Assembly: GCA_015065105.1 (NCBI GenBank)
Contig: SVQZ01000008.1
Coordinates: 1-64,000, forward strand
Direction: 5' to 3'
Length of the DNA stretch: 64,000 nucleotides
Origin: Oscillospiraceae bacterium
GTDB taxonomy: Bacteria > Bacillota > Clostridia > Oscillospirales > CAG-272
In this document: in pieces, positions 52,825 to 62,304 of the stretch
Layout: every line of letters starts with the position of its first letter
Numbering within the stretch: position 1 is the stretch's first letter
Notes under the pieces: generated by a model
What the model saw: only the letters and a program-made list of their open reading frames with translations
Databases searched by the model: none
Told to the model about the DNA's origin: nothing
Position numbers and translations under genes: made by a program

Positions 52825-53979
52825 TTATCTTCTCTTCTTGCAAACAACAATACCAAGTCCTGAGGTAGCAAGTGCACCGAGAGCTACAACTATACCCATA
52901 TCAAAGGTCTGAGCAGCGTTGGAGTTGGTGTTAGTGCTTGTGGTAGGCTTCTTGTTACCATTGGTGTTGGTAGTGCCATTGTTGGTACTACCGTTGTTAG
53001 TACTACCATTGTTATTATTAGTATTACCGTTTGTATCACCGTTGTTATCGCCGTCTTCGATATTAACGGGAACATCATCAGCGAGCTTTAACTTGATACC
53101 GTATGACTGAATAGCCTCACCTGTACCGGTATGGCCGGGAGTACCGTCGGGAAGTGAAGTAGGAGCTGTGATATAACGGCCCCAGGTAGCAACTGCGCCC
53201 TGCTCTTCATCATAGAATCTGTCCTGATAAAGCGCACCTGCTCTGATAGTTGCGCCGGGCTTAAGAATATCTTCCTTCTTTAATTCGATGAATCCCATGG
53301 AAGAATCATAGATATCCTGAATGATCATATCCCAAGGAAGCATGATCTCGAAGCACCAACCGTCGGAAAGCTTCTTACCTGCCGCCTGAACCTGAGAGGT
53401 GATATCACCGTTTGTTCCGTCATTTGCAGTATGTGATCTGTAAACCTTCGCAACGTCACCCTCAAAAAGACCTACAAGGTACCATGCAGAATAGTCGCTC
53501 TGGCTGGAGAAACCTTCAGCAAGGAATGCACCGAGGGGGTCAAACATAAGACCCATAACGTCACCGTTCCAACCGTAATCCTTTGCACCGGTTGTAACGT
53601 TAACGTCGATAGTATCTTCACTTGTAGAATAGTTGAACTGGTTCATACCGGTTACGTCGATACCGGACATATCAACTGCAGAAAGACCTTCTACAACCTT
53701 ACCTGCAACATATATACCGTTTGCATCTACAGCGTAGAAAATGTTACCGTCAGAGGTAAGAGGATTGTGAGCCCAATAATAGCCGAGAGTTTCAGCATTC
53801 ATAAGAGCTGCAACAGACCAACCCTCGTTAGGATCGATATTACCGTCAACGGTGGGAGAGATGTAATGTACTGTGATCTCAGGATTTTCGATGATACCAT
53901 CGGGTCCTGCGGATACAGTCATTGAAAATGTCATTACAAGTACGAGCATAATAGCAAGTACCGCAGCAAATTTTTTCAT
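52825..53979 (-). CDS. secreted CBM9/DOMON-like protein with C-terminal hydrophobic anchor (paralogue 1)
   Basis: 384 residues from ATG at 53979 (GGAGGA 7 bases before; a codon start at 53994 is upstream of it). Signal peptide to about 24 (TVSA). Residues about 30-300: a CBM9/DOMON-like beta-sandwich, starting PTVDGNIDPNEGWSVAA and including YYWAHNPL, DYGWNGDVMGLMFDPLGAF, WCFEIMLPWDMII, YQDRFYDEEQG and WGRYITAP. Then a low-complexity Asn/Gly/Thr linker, NAAQTFD, a hydrophobic helix (GIVVALGALATSGLGIVV) and CKKRR. Probably binds a sugar or redox ligand at the cell surface; ligand unknown. Own promoter and terminator. Confidence 0.82.
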   Translation of the reverse strand: MKKFAAVLAIMLVLVMTFSMTVSAGPDGIIENPEITVHYISPTVDGNIDPNEGWSVAALMNAETLGYYWAHNPLTSDGNIFYAVDANGIYVAGKVVEGLSAVDMSGIDVTGMNQFNYSTSEDTIDVNVTTGAKDYGWNGDVMGLMFDPLGAFLAEGFSSQSDYSAWYLVGLFEGDVAKVYRSHTANDGTNGDITSQVQAAGKKLSDGWCFEIMLPWDMIIQDIYDSSMGFIELKKEDILKPGATIRAGALYQDRFYDEEQGAVATWGRYITAPTSLPDGTPGHTGTGEAIQSYGIKLKLADDVPVNIEDGDNNGDTNGNTNNNNGSTNNGSTNNGTTNTNGNKKPTTSTNTNSNAAQTFDMGIVVALGALATSGLGIVVCKKRR

Positions 53980-54010
53980 TTGAAATTCCTCCATTCATAT
54001 ATATATAAGA

Positions 54011-54039
54011 ATTATAACATATTATACAGCAGAATGCAA
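54011..54039 (-). promoter_or_regulatory. promoter of CBM9-like paralogue 1
   Basis: Minus strand: TTGCAT (54034-54039), 17-base spacer, TATAAT (54011-54016). Confidence 0.72.
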
Positions 54040-54146
54040 TGACAGATTTTAATCTGAATAACCGACTGATATTAACATTTTTCGTTATTAATGATAATCC
54101 TGTAATCACATTTTTATTATATTCATTATATCGTAATATATGATAA

Positions 54147-54172
54147 AAGAGGCATAGAAATCTATGCCTCTT
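54147..54172 (-). terminator. terminator of CBM9-like paralogue 2
   Basis: AAGAGGCATAGA-AA-TCTATGCCTCTT (54147-54158 with 54161-54172). Confidence 0.86.
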
Positions 54173-54190
54173 AAATATTATCAATATGAA

Positions 54191-55366
54191 TTATCTTCTC
54201 TTCTTGCTAACAGCAATACCAAGTCCTGAGGTTGCAAGCGCGCCGAGAGCTACAACTATACCCATATCAAGAGTCTGAGCTGCGTTGGAGCCTGTTGTCG
54301 AACCTTTGTTAGGATTCTTGTTGTTATTGGTATTAGTACCGGAGTTGGTTCCTGTGCCGTTACCGGAGTTGGTTCCTGTACCGTTGCCGTTATTATTACC
54401 GCCGTTGTTACCGCCGTTACCGCCGTTATCGCCGTTGCCGCCATTGTTGCCGCCGTCATCATCGGGCTTTGCACCAAGAGTGATTTCGATACCGTAGGAT
54501 GCAATGTTTTCACCAACACCGCCGGGGCCGGGAGTACCGTCTGCAAGAGTTGCGGGAACAACTATGTAACGTCCCCATGTTCCGAGGCCACCCTGTTCTA
54601 CGTCGAAGAATCTGTCATGATACATAGCACCAACACGGATATAAGTACCTTCTTTAACAAGAGTTTCCTTATCAAATGATACAAAGCCCATAGAACAATC
54701 ATCGGTATCTGCGATGATCATGTCCCAAGGAATCATAACCTCGAATTCCCAGCCTGCGGCTGTCTTCTTACCAGAAGCCTTACACTTATCAGTGATTTCG
54801 CCATTTGTTGAAGTCTGGGATTTATGGATTCTTACTTGATCGCCTTCAAAAAGACCGATCATATACCAAGCAGATTTGTCAGCACCGCCACCAAAGCCTT
54901 CAGCAAGGAAACCACCGAAGGGGTCAAACATGATACCCATTACGTCGCCATTCCAGCCGTACCAGTTATCACCGGTTCCTTCTTGAAGATCAAGATCGTC
55001 GGTACCTGTAGAATAATTAAATTGATTAAGACCGGTAACATCAACCCCTGCCATATCAATAGCAGGAAGACCTTCAGTAACCTGAGCAGCAAAATAAAAT
55101 CCTTCGCTGTCATAAGCATAATAAAGATTTGCCTGTGAAGACATGGGATTGTGTGCCCAATAGTGACCACAAGTTACATCGCTGAGATCTGCTGCTGCAG
55201 AATAGCCTTCACTTGCTCCGCCGATGTTACCGTCAACATTGGGAGTAGCATAAGGAACTGTAATCATGGGGTTGGGATCAACGTGCAATGCTGCAGCTGA
55301 TACCGTTGTCGAGAACGACATCACAAGTACAAGCGCAAGGGCAAGTACAGCTAAAAGTTTTTTCAT
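54191..55366 (-). CDS. secreted CBM9/DOMON-like protein with C-terminal hydrophobic anchor (paralogue 2)
   Basis: 391 residues. Signal peptide about 1-24 (MSFSTTVSA), CBM9/DOMON-like domain about 30-300 with the shared blocks PNVDGNI, HYWAHNPM, WYGWNGDVMGIMFDPFGGF, WEFEVMIPWDMII, YHDRFFDVEQGG and WGRYIVVP. A long Gly/Asn linker with tandem GTNSGNGTG units follows, then NAAQTLD, the helix GIVVALGALATSGLGIAV and SKKRR. The last 30 residues are almost identical to paralogue 1. GGAGG precedes the ATG. Confidence 0.82.
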   Translation of the reverse strand: MKKLLAVLALALVLVMSFSTTVSAAALHVDPNPMITVPYATPNVDGNIGGASEGYSAAADLSDVTCGHYWAHNPMSSQANLYYAYDSEGFYFAAQVTEGLPAIDMAGVDVTGLNQFNYSTGTDDLDLQEGTGDNWYGWNGDVMGIMFDPFGGFLAEGFGGGADKSAWYMIGLFEGDQVRIHKSQTSTNGEITDKCKASGKKTAAGWEFEVMIPWDMIIADTDDCSMGFVSFDKETLVKEGTYIRVGAMYHDRFFDVEQGGLGTWGRYIVVPATLADGTPGPGGVGENIASYGIEITLGAKPDDDGGNNGGNGDNGGNGGNNGGNNNGNGTGTNSGNGTGTNSGTNTNNNKNPNKGSTTGSNAAQTLDMGIVVALGALATSGLGIAVSKKRR

Positions 55367-55399
55367 AAATTAATCCTCCGTTTAAAATCAACTTTAATT

Positions 55400-55428
55400 A
55401 TTATAACATTATATTACATAATAGACAA
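55400..55428 (-). promoter_or_regulatory. promoter of CBM9-like paralogue 2
   Basis: Minus strand: TTGTCT (55423-55428), 17-base spacer, TATAAT (55400-55405). Confidence 0.72.
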
Positions 55429-55540
55429 CGTTTGTTTTTAATCTGTTTTTGCGACATATTTTAATATCTCTATACATCATACACAAACAACGCAGTTCAT
55501 AATGGTAATAATAGTTAATGTTTGGGCTTTGGTAGCCTAA

Positions 55541-55568
55541 AATAAGACAAGCATAAGCTTGTCTTATT
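55541..55568 (-). terminator. terminator of the CBM9-SLH gene
   Basis: AATAAGACAAGC-ATAA-GCTTGTCTTATT (55541-55552 with 55557-55568), T-rich on the leftward side. Confidence 0.87.
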
Positions 55569-55581
55569 TTATATGATGAAA

Positions 55582-57042
55582 TTACATAGCGTCGTAATTC
55601 ATGAATACCTGAGCTGCCTGTGCTCTTGTAACAGGATTCGTGGGAGCGAAAACGAGAGCATCGGAGCTTGTAGATTTCATAAGACCTGCGTCAACTGCCC
55701 ATGCACAAGCATCAGTTGCCCAACTACCGATATCTGCATAATCGGTGTACTTGGTAAGGTCTGCTCTGCCATCAACATCAAGACCTGCTTTTTCAGCATA
55801 TCTGAAGAACATGGTAGCTAACTGCTGACGGGGCATAGTATTACCGGGACCAAAGGTCGTACCGTCGCCAAGACCGTTTACATAACCTTCTTTTGCTGCC
55901 CAGATTACCGAAGGACCGTACCATGCAGATGCATCAACGTCCTTAAATTCGCTTTCTGTGTACTGAGTAAGATCTGCGCCTGCAACTCTTGCAAGAATTA
56001 CAACGAATGCACCTCTTGTAAGCTTAGCCTTAGGATTAAAGGTTGTAGCAGTAGTACCGGTTACGTAACCGTTAGCCGCGCAGTAATAAACGGAATTCTT
56101 ATACCAATCGCCTTCATTTACGTCATCAAACTTAAGAAGGTTAAGCTTGATACCGTAAGAAGCAATACCTTCACCGGAGCCCAAATGACCGGGAGTGCCA
56201 TCGGGAAGTGTGGCAGGAGCGGTCATATAACGGCCCCATGTTGCAACGTCTCCCTGCTCATCGTCAAAGAATCTGTCCTGGTAAAGAACGTTTGTACGGA
56301 TAACAGAACCGCTCTGAATAATAACATCCTTTGTGAGCTGTACAAAGCCTAAAGAAGCACTGTCGGTATCTTCGATGATAAGATCCCAGGGAATCTTAAC
56401 CTCGAATGCCCAACCGTTTTCGGTTACACGGCCGGCTGATTCGATAAGATCTGTAACTTCTCCGTCTTCAAAGCTACGGGATCTGTAAACTCTGATATAA
56501 TCTTCTTCACCTTCTGCGCCCTGGAAAAGACCAACCATATAGTTAGCGGAAAGGTCGGTACTTCCTGAGAAGCCCTCACCTATAAGTGCGCCGAGGGGGT
56601 CAAACATAAACCCTGCAACGTCACCGTTCCAACCATAGTCGTTAGCACCCGTATCTACGTCAAGATCAAGGGTATCAAAGTCGGTAGAGTACTGGAAGGA
56701 ATTAAGACCTGTAAGGTCTGTTCCGTCTCTTTCATCGATAGCCTCAAGACCTTCAACGATATCCATACCGATGATAATACCTTCATCATCATATGCATAA
56801 TAGATATCAGCGTTTGTTGAAAGAGGATTATGAGCCCAGTAGTAACCTACTGTATCATAGTTCATCTTTGCGGGCTTGGAATAGCATTCGTCAGCATTGA
56901 TATAGCCGTCGATAGTTACGTTACCGTTAGGAATACTAACAGGTTCGTTTTCTATAATTCCATGGGGGCTTGCGTAAGAAGCAATTGCAAGAATTGCCAT
57001 AAGTGCAACTGTAAGCACTAAAATCTTAGTAAACTTTTTCAT
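55582..57042 (-). CDS. secreted CBM9/DOMON-like protein with three SLH domains (paralogue 3)
   Basis: 486 residues. Signal peptide about 1-24 (ASYA). CBM9/DOMON-like domain about 30-300 (VTIDGYINADECYS, YYWAHNPL, DYGWNGDVAGFMFDPLGAL, WAFEVKIPWDLII, YQDRFFDDEQGD, WGRYMTAP). Instead of the linker and hydrophobic tail of its two neighbours it carries three SLH domains (about 308-486: DDVNEGDWYKNSVYYCAANGY, ARVAGADL, TPRQQLATMFFRYAEKAG-like, VTRAQAAQVFMNY). SLH sequences closely resemble those of the giant protein at 2412-7109. Anchored to pyruvylated wall polymer. Confidence 0.88.
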   Translation of the reverse strand: MKKFTKILVLTVALMAILAIASYASPHGIIENEPVSIPNGNVTIDGYINADECYSKPAKMNYDTVGYYWAHNPLSTNADIYYAYDDEGIIIGMDIVEGLEAIDERDGTDLTGLNSFQYSTDFDTLDLDVDTGANDYGWNGDVAGFMFDPLGALIGEGFSGSTDLSANYMVGLFQGAEGEEDYIRVYRSRSFEDGEVTDLIESAGRVTENGWAFEVKIPWDLIIEDTDSASLGFVQLTKDVIIQSGSVIRTNVLYQDRFFDDEQGDVATWGRYMTAPATLPDGTPGHLGSGEGIASYGIKLNLLKFDDVNEGDWYKNSVYYCAANGYVTGTTATTFNPKAKLTRGAFVVILARVAGADLTQYTESEFKDVDASAWYGPSVIWAAKEGYVNGLGDGTTFGPGNTMPRQQLATMFFRYAEKAGLDVDGRADLTKYTDYADIGSWATDACAWAVDAGLMKSTSSDALVFAPTNPVTRAQAAQVFMNYDAM

Positions 57043-57071
57043 TTTACTACCTCCTGAATTTTATTGCTTTT

Positions 57072-57100
57072 ATTATACCACAAAAATATTAACACTTCAA
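57072..57100 (-). promoter_or_regulatory. promoter of the CBM9-SLH gene
   Basis: Minus strand: TTGAAG (57095-57100), 17-base spacer, TATAAT (57072-57077). The remaining gap 57101-57277 shows nothing I recognise. Confidence 0.78.
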
Positions 57101-57277
57101 GAATATTGACGAATATAAACAATTTAGCCGATTTGCACAATTTCTTTTTGGTCAATTTTTATCTCAACTCTAAATTTTTGTTTATTTTGACAAACCCCAA
57201 ACATAGTTGCGTCAGGAAGATAGGATTCCGTCTCCTTTCATGTAGGCCGATCCGCTATAATATATACATATATAAAA

Positions 57278-57305
57278 TAAAAGCCGTGAATAATCACGGC
57301 TTTTA
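57278..57305 (-). terminator. terminator of the ribosomal-protein superoperon
   Basis: TAAAAGCCGTGA-ATAA-TCACGGCTTTTA (57278-57289 with 57294-57305), just after rplQ. Confidence 0.88.
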
Positions 57306-57321
57306 TATATTTAAGATTTAA

Positions 57322-57666
57322 TTAGTCAACAAGCTTGATTATAGCCATCTCTGCTGCGTCGCCGCGGCGGGGACCGAGCTTATAAACGCTGGTGTAACCA
57401 CCTGTTCTGTCGCTGTACTTGGGAGCGATCTGATCGAACAACTTCTTAACTACGTCTTCTTTGGTTATAAATGCAAGTGCCGCACGGCGGGAAGCCAATG
57501 TGTTGGTCTTGCCTAAAGTAATCATTTTTTCGGTTAAACTGCGTACTTCCTTAGCTCTGGTAAGAGTGGTTTCGATCTGTCCGTTTTCAAGCAGATAGGT
57601 AACCATTCCGCGAAGCATAGCCTTACGGTGTGCGCTTGTTCTGCCGAGTTTTCTGTTTGCCGGCAT
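57322..57666 (-). CDS. rplQ: 50S ribosomal protein L17
   Basis: 114 residues, starting [22 protein letters not shown] and ending [14 protein letters not shown], full length for L17. Last gene of the superoperon, 49 bases after rpoA. Confidence 0.98.
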   Translation of the reverse strand: MPANRKLGRTSAHRKAMLRGMVTYLLENGQIETTLTRAKEVRSLTEKMITLGKTNTLASRRAALAFITKEDVVKKLFDQIAPKYSDRTGGYTSVYKLGPRRGDAAEMAIIKLVD

Positions 57667-57715
57667 TGTACTTACCTCCTTCTTAAATTTGGTATTGCCT
57701 TAAGTCGATAGTTGC

Positions 57716-58663
57716 TTATTCGTCTTTCTTGAGGTCTAAGCCTAACGAATGAAGCTTCTGAATAACTTCTTCAAGAGACTTCTTACCAAGGTTTCTTACC
57801 TTGATCATCTCTTCTTCTGTGCGATTGGTCAAATCTTCAACGGTGTTGATGCCTGCACGCTTCAAGCAGTTAAAGCTACGAACAGACATGTCAAGCTCCT
57901 CAATGACCATCTCAAGAACTTTTTCCTTCTGTGTTTCGGGACGTTCAACCATAATCTCTGCCTTTCTCGCTTCATCTGAAAGATCCACGAATAAGTTGAG
58001 ATGTTCGTTGAGTATCTTGGCGCCGAGTGATACAGCTTCCTTCGCTGAAATAATTCCGTTAGTTTCAACGTTAAGCGTAAGCTTATCAAAATCGGTCACA
58101 TTACCCACACGGGTGTTCTCTACTTTATAACTTACGTTATAAACAGGTGTGTATATTGAATCGGTATAAATTACACCAATCGCTGCAGGATTGTTCTGTT
58201 TATTCTTTTCCTGAGAAACATATCCTCTGCCGCGGTCGAGAGTCAATTCCATATAGAAACGGGTATTTTCGCCTACGGTAGCGATCACATGCTCGGGATT
58301 GAGAATTTCAATCTCTCCGTCAGCCTTTATATCGCCTGCTGTTGCAACTGCGGGTCCTACAACGTCGAGAACAACAGTTTTCTGACCTTCACTAAAGAGC
58401 TTTGCAATAATGCCCTTAACATTAAGTACGATCTCGGTTACATCTTCCTTTACACCGGGAATGGTGGAAATCTCATGAAGTACGCCGTCGATCTTTATGG
58501 ACACAACTGCTACACCGGGAAGTGAGCTCAAAAGCACACGGCGAAGTGAGTTGCCTAAAGTTGTACCGAAGCCTCTTTCAAGGGGTTCAACAATAAAGGT
58601 ACCAAACTTACCGTCTTCGCTAATATCAACAGTCTCAATATTGGGCTTTTCTATTTCTATCAT
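57716..58663 (-). CDS. rpoA: RNA polymerase alpha subunit
   Basis: 315 residues. N-terminal dimerisation domain with [19 protein letters not shown] and the C-terminal domain with [27 protein letters not shown] and LGKKSLEEV, which contacts UP elements and activators. Standard length. Confidence 0.98.
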   Translation of the reverse strand: MIEIEKPNIETVDISEDGKFGTFIVEPLERGFGTTLGNSLRRVLLSSLPGVAVVSIKIDGVLHEISTIPGVKEDVTEIVLNVKGIIAKLFSEGQKTVVLDVVGPAVATAGDIKADGEIEILNPEHVIATVGENTRFYMELTLDRGRGYVSQEKNKQNNPAAIGVIYTDSIYTPVYNVSYKVENTRVGNVTDFDKLTLNVETNGIISAKEAVSLGAKILNEHLNLFVDLSDEARKAEIMVERPETQKEKVLEMVIEELDMSVRSFNCLKRAGINTVEDLTNRTEEEMIKVRNLGKKSLEEVIQKLHSLGLDLKKDE

Positions 58664-58733
58664 GCACTAATCCTCCATATACTATATTTAATTAGTTGTT
58701 TATAATAGCTGTCTGCTATTATCGGAGGCACGA

Positions 58734-59360
58734 TTACTTGGAGTACAACTCCACGATCAACTGCTCCTCGAACGGGAAATCAATGTCTTCTCTCTTAGGA
58801 AGCGCATTTACCTTTGCCTGTACGTTCTTCTTATCAACATCAAGCCACTTGGGGAAAATTCTTCCATCGAGACCTTCCATAAGTCCCTTAATCTTCTCGG
58901 ATGCACGGCTGGATTCCTTAACGGTAATTACGTCGCCTGTCTTAACAAGGAGAGAAGGAATTGTAACCTTCTTACCGTTGAGGGTGAAATGTCCGTGAAG
59001 TACGAGCTGACGAGCATCTGTTCTGCTCTCTGCCATACCCATTCTGTAAACTACGTTGTCAAGACGTCTCTCAAGAAGGCTGAGGAGGTTTTCACCTGTA
59101 ACACCTTCCATCTTATCTGCCTTTACGAAATAGCTCTTGAACTGCTTTTCAAGAACACCGTAGTATCTCTTGGTCTTCTGCTTCTCACGAAGCTGCATTC
59201 CGTACTCTTCAACCTTCTTTCTTGCTGCACCGTGCTGGCCGGGAGCAGTAGGTCTGCGGTCAAAGGAGCACTTTCCGGAAAGACATCTTTCGCCTTTAAG
59301 GAAGAGCTTTGTGCCTTCTCTGCGGCAAAGTCTGCAAGCAGGTCCTGTATATCTTGCCAT
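58734..59360 (-). CDS. rpsD: 30S ribosomal protein S4, zinc-binding form
   Basis: 208 residues. [15 protein letters not shown] with Cys9, Cys12, Cys26 and Cys31 forming the zinc site of the C+ S4 type; S4 RNA-binding domain with [30 protein letters not shown]. Primary 16S binder. Confidence 0.98.
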   Translation of the reverse strand: MARYTGPACRLCRREGTKLFLKGERCLSGKCSFDRRPTAPGQHGAARKKVEEYGMQLREKQKTKRYYGVLEKQFKSYFVKADKMEGVTGENLLSLLERRLDNVVYRMGMAESRTDARQLVLHGHFTLNGKKVTIPSLLVKTGDVITVKESSRASEKIKGLMEGLDGRIFPKWLDVDKKNVQAKVNALPKREDIDFPFEEQLIVELYSK

Positions 59361-59386
59361 CTTATTTTTCCTCCTATGATTTTAAA

Positions 59387-59779
59387 TCAAACTCTACGAC
59401 GCTTGGGGGGTCTGCATCCATTGTGAGGGATGGGTGTAACATCCTTGATCATTGTGATGTCGAGACCTGCAGTCTGAAGAGCACGAATTGCTGATTCACG
59501 TCCGGATCCGGGACCCTTTACATAAACCTCTACGGTCTTCATGCCGTGATCAACAGCTGCCTTTGCAGCGGTTTCTGCTGCCATCTGAGCAGCGAACGGA
59601 GTGGACTTTCTGGAACCCTTGAAACCGAGCTCACCGGCAGATGCCCATGATACTGCGTTTCCGGCCACATCCGTTATGGTTACGATTGTGTTATTGAAAG
59701 TTGCTCTGATGTGTGCAGCACCCTTTTCAATATTCTTGCGCTCACGACGCTTTCTGGTAACTTTCTTTACGTTAGCCAT
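59387..59779 (-). CDS. rpsK: 30S ribosomal protein S11
   Basis: 130 residues with [34 protein letters not shown] and the C-terminal [17 protein letters not shown]. Confidence 0.98.
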   Translation of the reverse strand: MANVKKVTRKRRERKNIEKGAAHIRATFNNTIVTITDVAGNAVSWASAGELGFKGSRKSTPFAAQMAAETAAKAAVDHGMKTVEVYVKGPGSGRESAIRALQTAGLDITMIKDVTPIPHNGCRPPKRRRV

Positions 59780-59795
59780 TTTAGGTTGTCACTCC

Positions 59796-60164
59796 TTACT
59801 TCTTCTTGTTTGCTATGGTCTTAGCGGGACCCTTTCTGGTTCTCGCATTTGTCTTGGTGCGCTGACCTCTTACGGGAAGGCCCTTTCTATGGCGCTGACC
59901 GCGGTAGCAGTTTACTTCAATAAGTCTCTTGATGTTCATACCAACTTCACGACGGAGGTCACCCTCTACCATGTAGTTGTTTTCAATCTCGTCACGAAGC
60001 TTTGCAACCTGGTCTTCGGTAAGATCCTTTGCACGGGTGTCGGGGTCGATACCTGTTGTTTCAAGAATCTTGGTAGCAGATGTTCTGCCGATACCGTATA
60101 TATAGGTGAGTGCGATTTCGATACGCTTGGAATTCGGAATATCTACGCCTGCTATACGTGCCAT
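59796..60164 (-). CDS. rpsM: 30S ribosomal protein S13
   Basis: 122 residues, [21 protein letters not shown] at the start and [24 protein letters not shown] C-terminus (here [20 protein letters not shown]). Confidence 0.98.
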   Translation of the reverse strand: MARIAGVDIPNSKRIEIALTYIYGIGRTSATKILETTGIDPDTRAKDLTEDQVAKLRDEIENNYMVEGDLRREVGMNIKRLIEVNCYRGQRHRKGLPVRGQRTKTNARTRKGPAKTIANKKK

Positions 60165-60227
60165 ACTTGATTTTCAACTCCTTATCTTGTAATTATGCAC
60201 ACTTTGTTGTGCATTAGGTGAGATTCC

Positions 60228-60341
60228 TTAGCCCTGTCTCTGCTTGTGCTTAGGATTCTCGCATATAACCATTACGTTACCTTTTCTCTTAATAATTTTG
60301 CACTTTTCGCAAATTTTCTTAACGGATGGTTTAACCTTCAT
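60228..60341 (-). CDS. rpmJ: 50S ribosomal protein L36, zinc-binding form
   Basis: 37 residues, ATG at 60341 and TAA at 60228-60230. [15 protein letters not shown] at the start, with zinc ligands Cys11, Cys14, Cys27 and His32. It lies between infA and rpsM as in most Firmicutes. Confidence 0.96.
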   Translation of the reverse strand: MKVKPSVKKICEKCKIIKRKGNVMVICENPKHKQRQG

Positions 60342-60359
60342 TTTAATACCATTCCTTTC

Positions 60360-60578
60360 TTACTTGGCACGCCAGGTGATGCGGCCCTTTGTGAGGTCAT
60401 ACATAGAAACCTCAACGGTTACCTTATCGCCCGGGAGTATCCATATATAATTCATTCTCAGTTTTCCTGAAATGTGTGCTGTTACGAAGTGTCCGTTGGG
60501 AAGCTGAACCTTAAAGTTTGCATTAGGGAGTGCTTCTACTACGGTTCCTTCAAACTCTATTACGTCATCCTTAGCCAT
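60360..60578 (-). CDS. infA: translation initiation factor IF-1
   Basis: 72 residues, a single OB fold: [26 protein letters not shown]-type strand, and the C-terminal [12 protein letters not shown]. Standard length. Confidence 0.98.
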   Translation of the reverse strand: MAKDDVIEFEGTVVEALPNANFKVQLPNGHFVTAHISGKLRMNYIWILPGDKVTVEVSMYDLTKGRITWRAK

Positions 60579-60593
60579 GAATAAATCCTCCTG

Positions 60594-60827
60594 TTATGAC
60601 TGTAGGGAAATGCTTTTTATAAGGCTTTCAAGCTCTCTGTTTGTTGCAGGAAGTACTTCTTCTCTGCCGAGAAGCTTTAAATGCTTAAGCTTTTTTCTCT
60701 TGGGGTTATCAATTTTTCTAAGCTGTCCGTCGGCTATAAAAACATAATTCTCATCAAGCTCTTGGACTATCATGAAAATTCTGTTTTTATCTCTGCCGGC
60801 AAGACTTAAAGCTAACTGACCTTTCAT
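60594..60827 (-). CDS. KOW-domain RNA-binding protein (L14e-like)
   Basis: 77 residues from ATG at 60827 (GAGG 6-7 bases upstream), or 81 from an ATG at 60839 that overlaps the map stop (ATGA). Contains a KOW core, LALSLAGRDKNRIFMIVQEL and YVFIADGQLRKIDNPKRKK. This small gene is regularly found between map and infA in Clostridia and is thought to be an RNA- or ribosome-binding protein; role unproven. Confidence 0.85.
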   Translation of the reverse strand: MKGQLALSLAGRDKNRIFMIVQELDENYVFIADGQLRKIDNPKRKKLKHLKLLGREEVLPATNRELESLIKSISLQS

Positions 60828-60835
60828 AGTGTGCC

Positions 60836-61588
60836 TCATTCTATATAAGTCAGAACTTCGACACCGTTTTCGGTCAAAGCTATGCTATGCTCATAATGAG
60901 CAGACAGTTTTCTGTCTCTTGTCAGTACCGTCCAGCCGTCGCTAAGCTCTATAACATCGCTTGTTCCTACGTTTACCATAGGCTCTATAGCCAACGTCAT
61001 ACCGACTGCAAGTCTCGGACCTCTGCCCGCTTTACCGTAATTAGGAACCTCGGGAGATTCGTGAAGCTCTTGCCCCACACCGTGACCTACATATCGTTTA
61101 ACGACACTGTAGCCGCTCTCTGTAACATGGGTCTCTATCGCTGAACCGATATCGCCTATCCTATTCCCCTCCTTGACCTGCTCAACACCCTTCCAAAAGC
61201 TTTCTTTTGTTACGCGTATGAGTCTTTCGGCCTCAGCTGAGATTTTTCCACAAGCGAATGTGTTCGCACTGTCACCGTGGAAGCCGCGGTAGTAGGCGCC
61301 AACATCGATCTTTACGATATCGCCCTCCTGCAGGATCGTATTTGCTGACGGTATTCCGTGTATTACCTGATCATTTATACTGATACAAGCGCTTGCGGGA
61401 AATCCGCCGTAGCCTAAAAATGAAGGCTTAGCACCGCATTTTTCAATATAATGACGAATTATATCGTCGAGATGCTTTGTTGTAATACCCGGCTTTACTG
61501 CTTCACCTGCGAGAATTAATGCTTCGCCGGTGATACGTCCCGCCTGTTTCATCAGAGCAATCTGCTCGGAATTTTTTAACTGAATCAT
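60836..61588 (-). CDS. map: methionine aminopeptidase, type I
   Basis: 250 residues. The five metal ligands are visible: the two Asp of DVGAYYRGFHGDSANTF, His in GHGVGQELHESP, Glu in AIEPM and Glu in EHSIALTENG; substrate His in IHGIPS. Removes initiator Met from nascent chains. Starts after adk with a seven-base gap. Confidence 0.97.
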   Translation of the reverse strand: MIQLKNSEQIALMKQAGRITGEALILAGEAVKPGITTKHLDDIIRHYIEKCGAKPSFLGYGGFPASACISINDQVIHGIPSANTILQEGDIVKIDVGAYYRGFHGDSANTFACGKISAEAERLIRVTKESFWKGVEQVKEGNRIGDIGSAIETHVTESGYSVVKRYVGHGVGQELHESPEVPNYGKAGRGPRLAVGMTLAIEPMVNVGTSDVIELSDGWTVLTRDRKLSAHYEHSIALTENGVEVLTYIE

Positions 61589-61595
61589 AAATGGG

Positions 61596-62225
61596 TTATT
61601 TCAATGCTTCAAGAGTAAGTGCAGTAGTATCTGCAACTTCTTCCTGACCGATGACATTTATAAGCTTACCCGTCTTGGAATAGTAATCCTTCAACGGTTC
61701 TGTCTGTTCGTGATAGATCTCAAGTCTTGAGAGTACAACCTCGGGCTTATCGTCAGCTCTTATTGTAAGCTCAACACCGCACTTATCACAAGTTTCGCCT
61801 GTAGCGGAAGGCTTATAAACTGTATGGAAGGTAGCGCCGCATGCAGGGCATGAACGCCTGCCGCTCATACGTGTAACGATCTTCTCATCGGGAACCTCAA
61901 TGTTGATGACCTTATCGATCACAACGCCCATAGCATCAAGTGCCTCGGCCTGAGGAACTGTTCTGGGGAAACCGTCAAGTATAAAGCCGTTTGCACAGTC
62001 AGATTCAGACAGTCTTTCTTTTATTATACCGATTACGACCTCATCGGGAACAAGAGCGCCTTTGGAGGTAAACTCCTTAGCCTTAGTGCCCATTTCCGTT
62101 CCGTTCTTGATCGCTTCACGGATTATTGCACCTGTAGAGATGGCGGGAAGATCAAACTTCTCACTTACTATCTCTGCCTGAGTGCCTTTACCGGCGCCGG
62201 GAGCGCCTAAGAAAATTATCTTCAT
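61596..62225 (-). CDS. adk: adenylate kinase with zinc-type lid
   Basis: 209 residues. P-loop GAPGAGKGTQ (7-16), DGFPRTVPQAEAL, and a lid with CPAC and CDKC, a four-Cys zinc site typical of Gram-positive enzymes. Interconverts AMP, ADP and ATP. Confidence 0.97.
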   Translation of the reverse strand: MKIIFLGAPGAGKGTQAEIVSEKFDLPAISTGAIIREAIKNGTEMGTKAKEFTSKGALVPDEVVIGIIKERLSESDCANGFILDGFPRTVPQAEALDAMGVVIDKVINIEVPDEKIVTRMSGRRSCPACGATFHTVYKPSATGETCDKCGVELTIRADDKPEVVLSRLEIYHEQTEPLKDYYSKTGKLINVIGQEEVADTTALTLEALK

Positions 62226-62267
62226 TAATTATCTCCTATGCTTAATGCTCGGATACGGTAAGGATGT

Positions 62268-62290
62268 CTGCGAAGCGCTTTGCTTCGCAG
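62268..62290 (-). terminator. intercistronic hairpin between secY and adk
   Basis: CTGCGAAGC-GCTTT-GCTTCGCAG (62268-62276 with 62282-62290), no T run; possibly processing or partial attenuation within the superoperon. Confidence 0.6.
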
Positions 62291-62304
62291 CATCACACCG
62301 TTAA

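Noticed and set aside
54340..54450. Short tandem repeats that could suggest a CRISPR array
   Set aside because: They are in-frame Gly/Asn/Thr codons of a protein linker, without regular spacers.
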